DNA from: Sphingomonas desiccabilis
Lineage (GTDB): Bacteria > Pseudomonadota > Alphaproteobacteria > Sphingomonadales > Sphingomonadaceae
Assembly (NCBI RefSeq): GCF_004135605.1
Contig: NZ_SDPT01000003.1
Span: 186,001 to 250,000 of the forward strand
DNA length: 64,000 nt
Direction of reading: 5' to 3'
The stretch's first letter is position 1. Each line of letters begins with the position of its first letter. Under the pieces are notes generated by a model, which had not been told where the DNA came from, did no database searches, and worked only from the letters and a program-made list of their open reading frames with translations. Below are positions 28,868-38,105 of this stretch, in pieces. Position numbers and translations under genes: made by a program.

Positions 28868-29548
28868 ATGCGCGTTCTGATCGTCGAGGACGAACCGAAT
28901 CTGGGTCGCCAGCTGCGGGCCACGCTGGAGGGTGCCGGCTATGCCGTGGACCTCGCCACCGATGGCGAAGAGGGGCATTTCCTGGGCTCCACCGAAACCT
29001 ATGACGCGATCATCCTCGACCTGGGCCTGCCCGAGATCGACGGGCTGACCGTGCTCGACCGCTGGCGCAAGGAGGGGCGCACCGCACCCGTTCTTGTGCT
29101 CACGGCCCGCGACAGCTGGTCCGACAAGGTGGCCGGCCTGGACGCGGGCGCCGACGACTATGTCGCAAAGCCCTTCCAGACCGAGGAGCTGATCGCCCGG
29201 CTGCGCGCGCTGATCCGCCGCGCCTCGGGCAATGCCTCGGCCGAGCTGATCGCGGGCGACATCCGCCTCGACACGCGCTCGGGCAAGGTCACCAAGGCGG
29301 GCGAGCCGGTGAAGCTGACCGCGCAGGAATACAAGCTGCTGAGCTACCTGATCCACCACAAGGGCAAGGTCGTCAGCCGCACCGAGCTGATCGAGCACAT
29401 CTACGACCAGGACTTCGACCGCGATTCGAACACGATCGAGGTGTTCGTGACGCGCATCCGCAAGAAGCTGGGTTCGGACGTGATCACCACCATCCGCGGG
29501 CTCGGCTACAGCCTCGACGAGCCGGGCGCGCCTGCGCCGGTCGCGTGA
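28868..29548 (+). CDS. OmpR/PhoP-family response regulator
   Basis: A 226-residue transcriptional regulator: receiver domain (MRVLIVEDEPNLG, phosphorylated Asp51 in ILDLGLPE, Lys in YVAKPF) and a winged-helix DNA-binding domain with LTAQEYKLLSYLIHHKGKVVSR and the DRDSNTIEVFVTRIRKKLG recognition region. The ATG at 28868 is the family start; a GTG six bases earlier is less likely. Sits between the PepSY gene and its kinase gene. The resemblance is to the PhoP group, but the signal cannot be read from sequence. Confidence 0.93.
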   Translation: MRVLIVEDEPNLGRQLRATLEGAGYAVDLATDGEEGHFLGSTETYDAIILDLGLPEIDGLTVLDRWRKEGRTAPVLVLTARDSWSDKVAGLDAGADDYVAKPFQTEELIARLRALIRRASGNASAELIAGDIRLDTRSGKVTKAGEPVKLTAQEYKLLSYLIHHKGKVVSRTELIEHIYDQDFDRDSNTIEVFVTRIRKKLGSDVITTIRGLGYSLDEPGAPAPVA

Positions 29549-29586
29549 TGCGGGTTCGTGCCCGCGGCCGACAAGGGTAGCGTCCG

Positions 29587-31026
29587 ATGACACTCTGGGG
29601 CGGCCTGTTCGACACCTGGGCTGCGCGACGGGACGGGGCAGCGGCCCCGGTGCAGCCGGGGCCGGGCGACCCGCCGCCGCGCAGCTATGTGCGGGTGACG
29701 GGCTCGCTCAGCCGCCGCATGATCCTGATCGCGGCGGTATGGATCCTGCTGCTGCTGTCCGGCGGCGGTTATGCGCTTGACCGGGTGCTGACGTCCGCCA
29801 TCACGCGCAATTTCGACGACCAGCTCGACTATCTGCTGACCTCGATGATCGTCACGGCCGAGATCGGGTCCGACGGTGAGGTCGTGTTCAACCGCAACCT
29901 GGGGGACCAGCGCTTCCTGGAGCCGGGTTCCGGCCTGTACTGGCAGGTGAGCGGCAAGGGCTATGAGCCGTTTCCGTCGCGGTCGCTTTGGGATCGCAAG
30001 CTGCCCGAGGGCGATCCGCATCACGACAAGGAAGTCCACACCTACGACAGCAACGCCTTCTCAGACGAGAAGCTGCGCATTGCGGAACGCGACCTGACGC
30101 TGCCGGGGTCGCCGGTGCGCTGGCGGTTCCAGGTCGCCGAGTCGACCGATGTGCTCGACGCGCAGATCCTGGCGCTCCGCCGGACCCTGGTGCGCAGCTT
30201 CCTGCTGCTGGGGCTGGGACTGATCGTGATGGCGGCGCTGCAGACCTGGTACGGGCTGCTGCCCTTGCGCAAGCTGCGCTACGCGATCGCCCGCCTGCGC
30301 AGCGGCGAGGCGGCGCGGCTGGAGGGCGCGATGCCCGCCGAAGTGGCGCCGATGGTCGAGGAGCTTAACGCGCTGGTCGAGCACAACGACCGGCAGGCGG
30401 AGGAAGCGCGGCGGCATGCGGGAAATCTGGCGCATGCGCTCAAGACGCCGCTGACCGTCATCATGAACGCCGCTGCGGCCGGACAGGACGATCTGGCGGG
30501 CACGGTGATTCGGGAGGCGCGCACGATGCGCAGGCAGGTCGACCATCACCTCGCCCGCGCGCGCGCCGTGGGGCGCCGGGGCAGCGCGCACAGCCGTGCC
30601 GAAGTGTGGCCATCGGTGGAGGCGGTGGAGCGCGCGGTCAGCCGGCTCTATCCCAACGTGCGGGTCGATGTGGATGGCGCGCGCGATCTGATCGCGCGGA
30701 TCGAACGTCAGGATCTGGACGAGATCCTGGGCAATCTGGTCGAGAATGCCGCCAAATACGGTGGCGGCAGCGTGTTCGTGACGGTGCGCGCGGACATGGG
30801 CTTCGCCGAGATCCTGGTCGAGGACGACGGCGTCGGCATTCCGGAGGCCGATCGTCAGCGCATCTTCGATCGCGGCGTCCGGCTGGACAGCGGCAAGCCG
30901 GGTACCGGCCTCGGCCTCGCGATCGTGCGCGATGTCGCCGAGATCTACGAAGGCACGGTCACGCTGGAAGAGAGCGAGGACCTGGGTGGGCTGCTCGTGC
31001 GGCTGCGCCTGCCGGCGTTCGGCTAG
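29587..31026 (+). CDS. Sensor histidine kinase, partner of the OmpR-type regulator
   Basis: A 479-residue inner-membrane kinase. Membrane segments at about 46-66 (MILIAAVWILLLLSGGGYAL) and about 197-220 enclose a periplasmic sensor domain of about 130 residues. A HAMP-like linker, the HisKA box NLAHALKTPLTVIMNAA with His283, the N-box NLVENAAKYGG, DDGVGIPEADRQRIF and GTGLGLAIVRDV follow. PhoQ-like layout. The gene is 38 bases after the response regulator and the three form one operon. Confidence 0.93.
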   Translation: MTLWGGLFDTWAARRDGAAAPVQPGPGDPPPRSYVRVTGSLSRRMILIAAVWILLLLSGGGYALDRVLTSAITRNFDDQLDYLLTSMIVTAEIGSDGEVVFNRNLGDQRFLEPGSGLYWQVSGKGYEPFPSRSLWDRKLPEGDPHHDKEVHTYDSNAFSDEKLRIAERDLTLPGSPVRWRFQVAESTDVLDAQILALRRTLVRSFLLLGLGLIVMAALQTWYGLLPLRKLRYAIARLRSGEAARLEGAMPAEVAPMVEELNALVEHNDRQAEEARRHAGNLAHALKTPLTVIMNAAAAGQDDLAGTVIREARTMRRQVDHHLARARAVGRRGSAHSRAEVWPSVEAVERAVSRLYPNVRVDVDGARDLIARIERQDLDEILGNLVENAAKYGGGSVFVTVRADMGFAEILVEDDGVGIPEADRQRIFDRGVRLDSGKPGTGLGLAIVRDVAEIYEGTVTLEESEDLGGLLVRLRLPAFG

Positions 31027-31053
31027 GGCGCGCCGCGGCCGGTCCGGCCTGCG

Positions 31054-32052
31054 TCAAAAAACCCGCAGGCCCAGCCGGCGGACCGCCGCGGCATAGTTGC
31101 GCATGCCGTCGAATGCCTTGTCGGTGAGCGCGATATAGGCGCGGCGGCGGTCCATCGGGTCGTCCTCCCGTTCGAACAGCCCGGCTTCGACCATGGTCGT
31201 GATCCAGCGCAACGCCGTGGTAGGCGGCACCGCCGCGGCGATGCACAGGCTGGAGACCGAGACCGATACCCGCTCCAGGCGCGCGGCCATCAGGTCGAGC
31301 AGCATGTCCCAGGCCGGGTCCGCGAAGAGCTGCGGATCGAAGAACTGCGCGCGCAGCCGGCGCGCGCGGATGAGCGCGCGGATTGCCGCCGGGCGGGGCA
31401 TGGGCTCGTCCCCCGCTGCCTGGGGCCCGCCATCGGGATCGGGACGGGAAGCGCCCTGCGTTTCCGGCTCGGCAGCATATCCGTCGCGACCCTGCGCATG
31501 CCCGTTCGCACCGGCGAAGGTGAGGCGCGTCAGCGTCTCGGCGATGCGCGCGACCTCGTCGCTCAGCCGCCGGAGCCGTTCGCTTTCGCTCTCGGTTGCT
31601 CCCGGATACCGGAGCGCCTGCCTGCGCCCCGCAACGGCGAGGGCCGCGACCCGCTCGGCGGTGTCGGGCGCGCACAGCAGTTGCACGTCCTCTGCGAGTG
31701 CCTGGGCCACCTGGTCCAGCTGTTCGGGCGCGAAGGAGACCACCAGACGGGGGCCGGCTCCTTCGCGAATCCCCCGACCCCATGACAGCAGGCTTTCGAG
31801 CGCGTCCGGCGAAGCCTCGGCAGCCTCGATCAGGATCATGTCGAGCGCGGGAAGATCCTGTGGCCGCGGAAGATCGCCGAAGCCGCTAGACCCGGCCACC
31901 CGCGCGCCCACCAGCGCTGCCGCATCTCCCGCCGCCTGCGCGCCGACGGCGTCACCGGCGACGATGAACAGCGTCGCCGGATCATGGAAGCCCTGCAGCG
32001 GGTTGAGACCATCCACCGGAGACTCGGCGGCGAAGGAAGACGATCCAAGCAT
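31054..32052 (-). CDS. MarR-like winged-helix regulator with an N-terminal receiver-like domain
   Basis: A 332-residue protein. The C-terminal 110 residues are a MarR-type winged helix (LLDLMAARLERVSVSVSSLCIAAAVPPTTALRWITTMVEAGL, given in part, and DPMDRRRAYIALTDKAF wing). The N-terminal 110 residues look like a Rossmann/receiver-like fold (TLFIVAGDAVGAQ, LDMILIEAAEA) but the phospho-acceptor Asp is not evident. A Pro/Gly-rich linker joins the two. It is convergent with the sensor kinase gene. The target is unknown; it may be a degenerate receiver controlled without phosphorylation. Confidence 0.65.
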   Translation of the reverse strand: MLGSSSFAAESPVDGLNPLQGFHDPATLFIVAGDAVGAQAAGDAAALVGARVAGSSGFGDLPRPQDLPALDMILIEAAEASPDALESLLSWGRGIREGAGPRLVVSFAPEQLDQVAQALAEDVQLLCAPDTAERVAALAVAGRRQALRYPGATESESERLRRLSDEVARIAETLTRLTFAGANGHAQGRDGYAAEPETQGASRPDPDGGPQAAGDEPMPRPAAIRALIRARRLRAQFFDPQLFADPAWDMLLDLMAARLERVSVSVSSLCIAAAVPPTTALRWITTMVEAGLFEREDDPMDRRRAYIALTDKAFDGMRNYAAAVRRLGLRVF

Positions 32053-32126
32053 GACAGAGCCCCAATCGTGTATCGGACGTTAATCATCCGCTATGGGACT
32101 ATTCCTGACATAGAACCGGGGCAGTA

Positions 32127-33644
32127 TCAATCGAGCGCCTTGACGATCTCTTCTGTCATCTTCTTGGCGTCGGCGAGCAGCATCATGGTGTTGTCCATAT
32201 AGAACACCGGGTTGTCGACACCGGCATAGCCGACGCCGCCCATCGAGCGCTTCACGAACAGCACGGTCTTGGCCTTTTCCACGTCGAGCACCGGCATGCC
32301 GTAGATCGGCGAGCTCTTGTCCGTCTTGGCGGAAGGATTGGTGACGTCGTTCGCGCCGATGACGAAGGCGACGTCGCTCTGCGCGAACTCGGCGTTGATG
32401 TCCTCGAGTTCGAACACCTCGTCGTAAGGGACGTTGGCCTCGGCCAGCAGCACGTTCATGTGGCCGGGCATGCGGCCGGCGACGGGATGGATGGCGTATT
32501 TGACGCGCACGCCATGCGCCTTGAGCTTGTCGGCCATCTCGCGCACCGCATGCTGCGCCTGGGCGACCGCCATGCCGTAGCCGGGAACGATGATGACCTG
32601 CTCCGCCTGGCTCATCAGGAAGGCCGCATCCTCGGCAGAGCCGCGCTTCCACGGACGGTCGATCGCCTCGCCGCCGCTGGCGCCGCCGCTCTCGGCCCCG
32701 AAGCCGCCCGCGATGACGCTCAGGAAGCTGCGGTTCATCGCGCGGCACATGATGTAGCTCAGGATCGCGCCCGACGAGCCCACCAGCGCGCCGGTGATGA
32801 TCATCGCGCTGTTGCCGAGCGTGAAGCCCATCGCCGCGGCTGCCCAGCCCGAATAGCTGTTCAGCATCGACACCACGACCGGCATGTCCGCGCCGCCGAT
32901 GGGGATGATGAGCAGGAAGCCGACCAGGAAGGCGAGCAGCGTGATCGCCCAGAACATCCACGGTGCCTGGGTCTCGAAAAAGCCGGCGATCAGGGCGAGG
33001 ATCGCGCCCAGTACGGCCAGGTTGAGGATGTGGCGGCCGGGCAGCAGGATCGGCTTGCCCGACATGCTACCGTTGAGCTTGAGGAAGGCGATCACGGAGC
33101 CGGAGAAGGTGATCGCGCCGATCGCGGCGCCCAGCGTCATCTCTATGCGGCTGACCGGGTGGATGGCCGCGAACGGCTGGCCGATCATCGGCACCACCAG
33201 TTCGGCGATGCCGAAGGCGACCGGGTTGAGGAAGGCGGCGCAGGCGACCAGCACCGCCGCCAGGCCCACCAGCGAGTGAAAGGCGGCGACCAGCTGCGGC
33301 ATCGCCGTCATCGCGATGCGCCGGGCGGTGGTGAGGCCGATGACGGCACCGAGTCCGATCGCGGCGAGGATTTCCAGCAGCGTGAGCATCTCGATGCGCG
33401 CAAACAGCGGGCCCGTCGTCGCAACCGCCCCGCTGGAGTCGGCGAGGACGAGGCCGACGGCCTGGATCGGCAGGTGCGTCAGCAGAGTCGTGACGACCGC
33501 GATGGTCATGCCGATCATGCCCAGGCGATTGCCGCGCCGGCTGGTGGCGGGCGACGAAAGGCCTCGCAGGGCGAGGATGAAGCAGACGCCCGCGATCAGG
33601 TAGGCCAAGGCCACCCAGGGGTTAACCGAAGTCCCGTGTTCCAT
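32127..33644 (-). CDS. pntB: NAD(P) transhydrogenase subunit beta
   Basis: Membrane and NADP(H)-binding subunit of the proton-translocating transhydrogenase, which drives NADPH formation from NADH with the proton gradient. The 505 residues have eight to nine membrane helices (LLEILAAIGLGAVIGLTTA, VAFGIAELVVPMIGQ) and a C-terminal NADP domain with GYGMAVAQAQHAVREMA, HPVAGRMPGHMNVLLAEA and DVTNPSAKTDKSSPIYGMP. It ends the pnt operon; a palindrome pair separates it from pntAB. Confidence 0.96.
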   Translation of the reverse strand: MEHGTSVNPWVALAYLIAGVCFILALRGLSSPATSRRGNRLGMIGMTIAVVTTLLTHLPIQAVGLVLADSSGAVATTGPLFARIEMLTLLEILAAIGLGAVIGLTTARRIAMTAMPQLVAAFHSLVGLAAVLVACAAFLNPVAFGIAELVVPMIGQPFAAIHPVSRIEMTLGAAIGAITFSGSVIAFLKLNGSMSGKPILLPGRHILNLAVLGAILALIAGFFETQAPWMFWAITLLAFLVGFLLIIPIGGADMPVVVSMLNSYSGWAAAAMGFTLGNSAMIITGALVGSSGAILSYIMCRAMNRSFLSVIAGGFGAESGGASGGEAIDRPWKRGSAEDAAFLMSQAEQVIIVPGYGMAVAQAQHAVREMADKLKAHGVRVKYAIHPVAGRMPGHMNVLLAEANVPYDEVFELEDINAEFAQSDVAFVIGANDVTNPSAKTDKSSPIYGMPVLDVEKAKTVLFVKRSMGGVGYAGVDNPVFYMDNTMMLLADAKKMTEEIVKALD

Positions 33645-33660
33645 CCTGAACCCCTTTTCC

Positions 33661-33740
33661 CGTCACCCCGGCGAAGGCCGGGGTCCATCTCTCCACCTGC
33701 GCCTGCCGCGCGATGGATCCCGGCCTTCGCCGGGATGACG
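33661..33740. repeat. Paired-palindrome repeat (family A) inside the pnt operon
   Basis: Two 28-base arms (33661-33688 and 33713-33740) are inverted copies with two mismatches, with a 24-base spacer. They lie between pntAB and pntB, so the repeat is transcribed within an operon and may protect or process the message. Confidence 0.88.
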
Positions 33741-33742
33741 AT

Positions 33743-34042
33743 CTATTTGCGAACGGCGTCCGGCCGTTCCTTCTTCTTGTACATCGCCAGCATCCGCTCG
33801 GTGACCGCGAAGCCGCCGAAGATGTTGATGCTGGCCAGCACCACCGCGAGCAGCCCCAGCCATTTGGCGCCGGGCACGCCGGCCGCGGCGGCGGCGACCA
33901 GTGCGCCGACGATGATGACCGAGGAGATCGCGTTGGTGACCGCCATCAGCGGCGTGTGCAGCGCCGGGGTGACCGACCACACCACGTAATAGCCGACGAA
34001 ACACGCCAGCACGAAGATCGACAGGATCGAGACGAAGTCCAT
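33743..34042 (-). CDS. pntAB: NAD(P) transhydrogenase subunit alpha part 2
   Basis: A 99-residue, three-helix membrane protein that corresponds to the C-terminal membrane part of E. coli PntA. In alphaproteobacteria the alpha subunit is split in two genes. Visible are VSILSIFVLACFVGYYVVWSV, HTPLMAVTNAISSVIIVGAL and the third helix with KWLGLLAVVLASINIFGGFAV. The order here is split by an inserted gene from pntAA. Confidence 0.94.
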   Translation of the reverse strand: MDFVSILSIFVLACFVGYYVVWSVTPALHTPLMAVTNAISSVIIVGALVAAAAAGVPGAKWLGLLAVVLASINIFGGFAVTERMLAMYKKKERPDAVRK

Positions 34043-34057
34043 GGCCTTGCCCTTTCG

Positions 34058-34579
34058 TCAGTTACGCGCGGGGATTGCGCGCAGGCACGCTTCGAACGCC
34101 GCCATTGCTGCCGGGTCCCCGTCCGCGACCGTCACCCATTCCCCGTGCGACGCGACCGCGCCGCCGAGCATCAGATTGTCCTGGTGGCCGAAGTCCTCCA
34201 CCACCGCGGTCGCATCGTTGCCGACGAGCGCGCGCATGCGCGTCGCGAAATTCTCGCCGCTCGACGAATAGCCGTAGATCGGCCGTTCCAGCGCGGCGAA
34301 GAAGCCAAGCTCGAACGCGGTGCCCGCATCCGCTCCCGGCCCGCGGAACGGCGTCAGATTGGCGACAATCGCATCGGCCGAGCGCATCAGCGCCAGGTTG
34401 GCGCGATAAATGGCGACGCCCTGCTCGAAGCTGCCGCTGGCCGAGGGACTCGCCTCGACGTCGAACGGAAAGATCCCCTCGAAGCCGAGCGTGGCGCAAA
34501 GGTCGAGCTTGGCCCGGGCGATCGCCGGCGCGTCGCCCAAGAACACGTCCGGACCGGCGAGGTAGAGGCGCCCGGGCAT
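34058..34579 (-). CDS. Nucleoside 2-deoxyribosyltransferase
   Basis: A 173-residue enzyme of the N-deoxyribosyltransferase family, which exchanges bases between deoxyribonucleosides. The family start RLYLAGPDVFL, the segment SADAIVANLTPFRGPGADAGTAFELGF (active-site Glu in TAFELG, about residue 91) and a C-terminal WVTVADGDPAAMAAFEACL are visible. It lies between pntAB and pntAA on the same strand, 10 bases after pntAA, so it is probably cotranscribed. A link to NADPH metabolism is not obvious. Confidence 0.85.
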   Translation of the reverse strand: MPGRLYLAGPDVFLGDAPAIARAKLDLCATLGFEGIFPFDVEASPSASGSFEQGVAIYRANLALMRSADAIVANLTPFRGPGADAGTAFELGFFAALERPIYGYSSSGENFATRMRALVGNDATAVVEDFGHQDNLMLGGAVASHGEWVTVADGDPAAMAAFEACLRAIPARN

Positions 34580-34589
34580 GCAGGACGCC

Positions 34590-35720
34590 TCAGGCCTGGA
34601 GCAGCCGAGGGTGCACCACGGCGCCCGCGCGGGTCAGGCGGATGCCTTGGGTGACCTCGTCCTCGTCCGGGAGCACCGGGCGACCGGCATCCTTGTCCCA
34701 ATAGGCCGAGAGGAAGTTGTAGAGGTTGCGCGCGAACAGCGCCGAGGCGTCGGCGGCCAGCCGGCTCGGCACGTTGCGGTGTCCGAGGATGCGCACCCCA
34801 TGGCGCTCCACCACCTCGCCTGCGACCGCGCCTTCGACGTTGCCGCCCTGCTCGACGGCCAGGTCGACGACGACACTGCCGGGGCGCATCGTCGCCAACT
34901 GCGCGTCGGAGATCAGCCGCGGCGCCGGCTTGCCGGGGATCAGTGCGGTGGTGATGACCACGTCCTGCCTGGCGAGGTGGCTGGAGACCAGTTCGGCCTG
35001 CGCCTTCTGATACTCTGGCGACATTTCGGTGGCATAGCCGCCCGAACCCTCGCCCTCGATGCCGGCGACATTCTCCACGAAGATCGGCTTGGCACCGAGC
35101 GACTGGATCTGCTCCTTCGTCGCCGAGCGTACGTCGGTGGCGGAGACCTGCGCACCCAGGCGCCGGGCGGTAGCGATCGCCTGGAGACCCGCGACGCCCA
35201 CGCCCATCACGAACACGCGCGCGGCCGAGACGGTGCCCGCCGCCGTCATCATCATCGGAAAGGCGCGGCCGTACGCCGCGGCCGCATCGATCACCGCCTT
35301 GTAGCCGGCGAGGTTCGATTGCGAGGAGAGGATGTCCATCGACTGGGCGCGGGTGATGCGCGGCATCCACTCCATCGCCAGCGCCTCGATCCCGAGCGCG
35401 GCATAGCCGTCGACGCGCGCGCGCTCGCCGAAAGGATTGAGCCCGGCGACCAGCCAGGCGCCGGGCTTGATGCCCGTGAGCGAATCGGGCGCGGGGCCCT
35501 GCACCGCCAGCACCACATCGGCATCGGCCAGCGCTTCGGCGCGGCTGCCGAGGGTCGCCCCCGCGGCGGCATAGTCGGCGTCTGCGACCGAGGCCGAACG
35601 CCCAGCGCCCGCCTCCACCGCGACGCTGGCGCCCAGCTGGACGAACTTCTTGACCGTCTCGGCCGTGGCGGAGACCCGCCGCTCGTCGGGAGCGGCTTCG
35701 GACAGGACGGCGATCTTCAT
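34590..35720 (-). CDS. pntAA: NAD(P) transhydrogenase subunit alpha part 1
   Basis: The NAD(H)-binding soluble part of the transhydrogenase alpha subunit, 376 residues. It has the alanine-dehydrogenase-like fold with MKIAVLSEAAPDERRVSATAE, SQSNLAGYKAVIDAAA, the nucleotide site VMGVGVAGLQAIATARRLG (about 168-186), the GGYATEMSPEYQKAQ loop and PGSVVVDLAVEQGGNVEGA. The ATG at 35720 overlaps the stop of the small upstream gene (TGATG). First large gene of the pnt operon. Confidence 0.96.
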   Translation of the reverse strand: MKIAVLSEAAPDERRVSATAETVKKFVQLGASVAVEAGAGRSASVADADYAAAGATLGSRAEALADADVVLAVQGPAPDSLTGIKPGAWLVAGLNPFGERARVDGYAALGIEALAMEWMPRITRAQSMDILSSQSNLAGYKAVIDAAAAYGRAFPMMMTAAGTVSAARVFVMGVGVAGLQAIATARRLGAQVSATDVRSATKEQIQSLGAKPIFVENVAGIEGEGSGGYATEMSPEYQKAQAELVSSHLARQDVVITTALIPGKPAPRLISDAQLATMRPGSVVVDLAVEQGGNVEGAVAGEVVERHGVRILGHRNVPSRLAADASALFARNLYNFLSAYWDKDAGRPVLPDEDEVTQGIRLTRAGAVVHPRLLQA

Positions 35721-35845
35721 CAGGCGGCGATCAGCCAGACGACCAGCGCGGCGAGCAGGAGCACGATGATCGTCCCCCATTTCACCAGCGTGAGGAACCC
35801 AATGTACGTATCCTTGTGCGCGCTCAGGTCGCCATTGCCGGCCAT
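35720..35845 (-). CDS. aa3-type cytochrome c oxidase subunit IV family small protein
   Basis: A 41-residue single-span membrane protein too short for most gene calls: MAGNGDLSAHKDTYIGFLTL, followed by one membrane helix (about residues 21-39) and the end WLIAA. The sequence matches the alphaproteobacterial COX IV-like family (pfam07835 type). It precedes pntAA, and its stop overlaps the pntAA start by one base. An in-frame ATG at 35875 would add 10 residues; AGGGGAT upstream of 35845 favours the short form. It may serve the transhydrogenase or simply share its promoter. Confidence 0.8.
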   Translation of the reverse strand: MAGNGDLSAHKDTYIGFLTLVKWGTIIVLLLAALVVWLIAA

Positions 35846-35985
35846 CCTCGGATCCCCTGTCGTCTGCTGTTGCATGGAGCTTAGCTTCGCCGCCGGAAGC
35901 CGCCAACCCCCGCCGACAGGCGGGCTTAAGCCGGCCTTTACCGTCGTGCTATAGCCACGGCCCGACGAGGCTTCGGGAGTCGGGG

Positions 35986-37416
<1,431 letters not shown>

Positions 37417-37417
37417 G

Positions 37418-38068
37418 CTAGAGGCACTTGGCAGGACCGTCCGCTGCGGCGCGGGCGCGATCGTTCTGGCCGGCGCCCGGGCGGATCTTGGCGGTGAGGC
37501 ACGGCGTGCGCTCCAGCGAGACCGGCAGCAGATAGGAGGTCGGGCGGCCCGGCTGGTCGAAGTTCTCGACCACGTCGTAGCGCAGGATCATGGCGTCCGG
37601 CTGAAAAGCGCCATCCGTCCCTCGTCCGCGCCACTCGATGCGCTTGCCAATCTCGGTGAAGCCGCCGCCGGCGATCGACGACATCTCCAGGCCATGCTCC
37701 TTGCCGCCGGAGACGAGCTTGAGGCTCTGGCGGCCGTCCGCTTCGACCAGCTTCAGCCGATAGCTGCCCATGCCCGGGCAGGTCGACTCGGAGAAGCCCG
37801 CCTCGTCGGGGGCCGAGCGTACCACCCGGCAGTCGGTCAGGCTGGTGTAGCGCGACACCCGGCCATCGGCGGCGGTGCTGGCCGTCGCGCTGGACTCGGC
37901 AGCCGGGGTGGCGCTCGGGTCGGGCAGCGGCGTCGCCGTGGCGGCCGGAGCCGGCGTCTCGACGGGCGCGGTTGCGTCGGCCGCGGTCGCGTTGGGGGCG
38001 GTCTCTTGAGGGTCCGAGCCGCAGGCGGCGAGGCAGGTCACTGCCACGAGGGGGATCAGCTTTCTCAT
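37418..38068 (-). CDS. Predicted lipoprotein of unknown function
   Basis: A 216-residue lipoprotein: signal peptide MRKLIPLVAVTCLAAC with the lipobox Cys at residue 16, then a Pro/Ala/Thr-rich linker to about residue 70, then a globular domain with four Cys (TDCRVV, STCPGMGSY, TPCLTAKI, AKCL) that could form two disulfides in the periplasm. The Cys pattern and GSYRLKLVEADGRQSLKLVSGG resemble proteins seen only in sphingomonads. No family recognised. Convergent with the sigma-54-type regulator gene (1-base gap) and the last gene of the minus-strand block. Confidence 0.6.
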   Translation of the reverse strand: MRKLIPLVAVTCLAACGSDPQETAPNATAADATAPVETPAPAATATPLPDPSATPAAESSATASTAADGRVSRYTSLTDCRVVRSAPDEAGFSESTCPGMGSYRLKLVEADGRQSLKLVSGGKEHGLEMSSIAGGGFTEIGKRIEWRGRGTDGAFQPDAMILRYDVVENFDQPGRPTSYLLPVSLERTPCLTAKIRPGAGQNDRARAAADGPAKCL

Positions 38069-38105
38069 GCCCCCGAAACCATCCGGGAGCGTAATGGCTC
38101 CCCCC

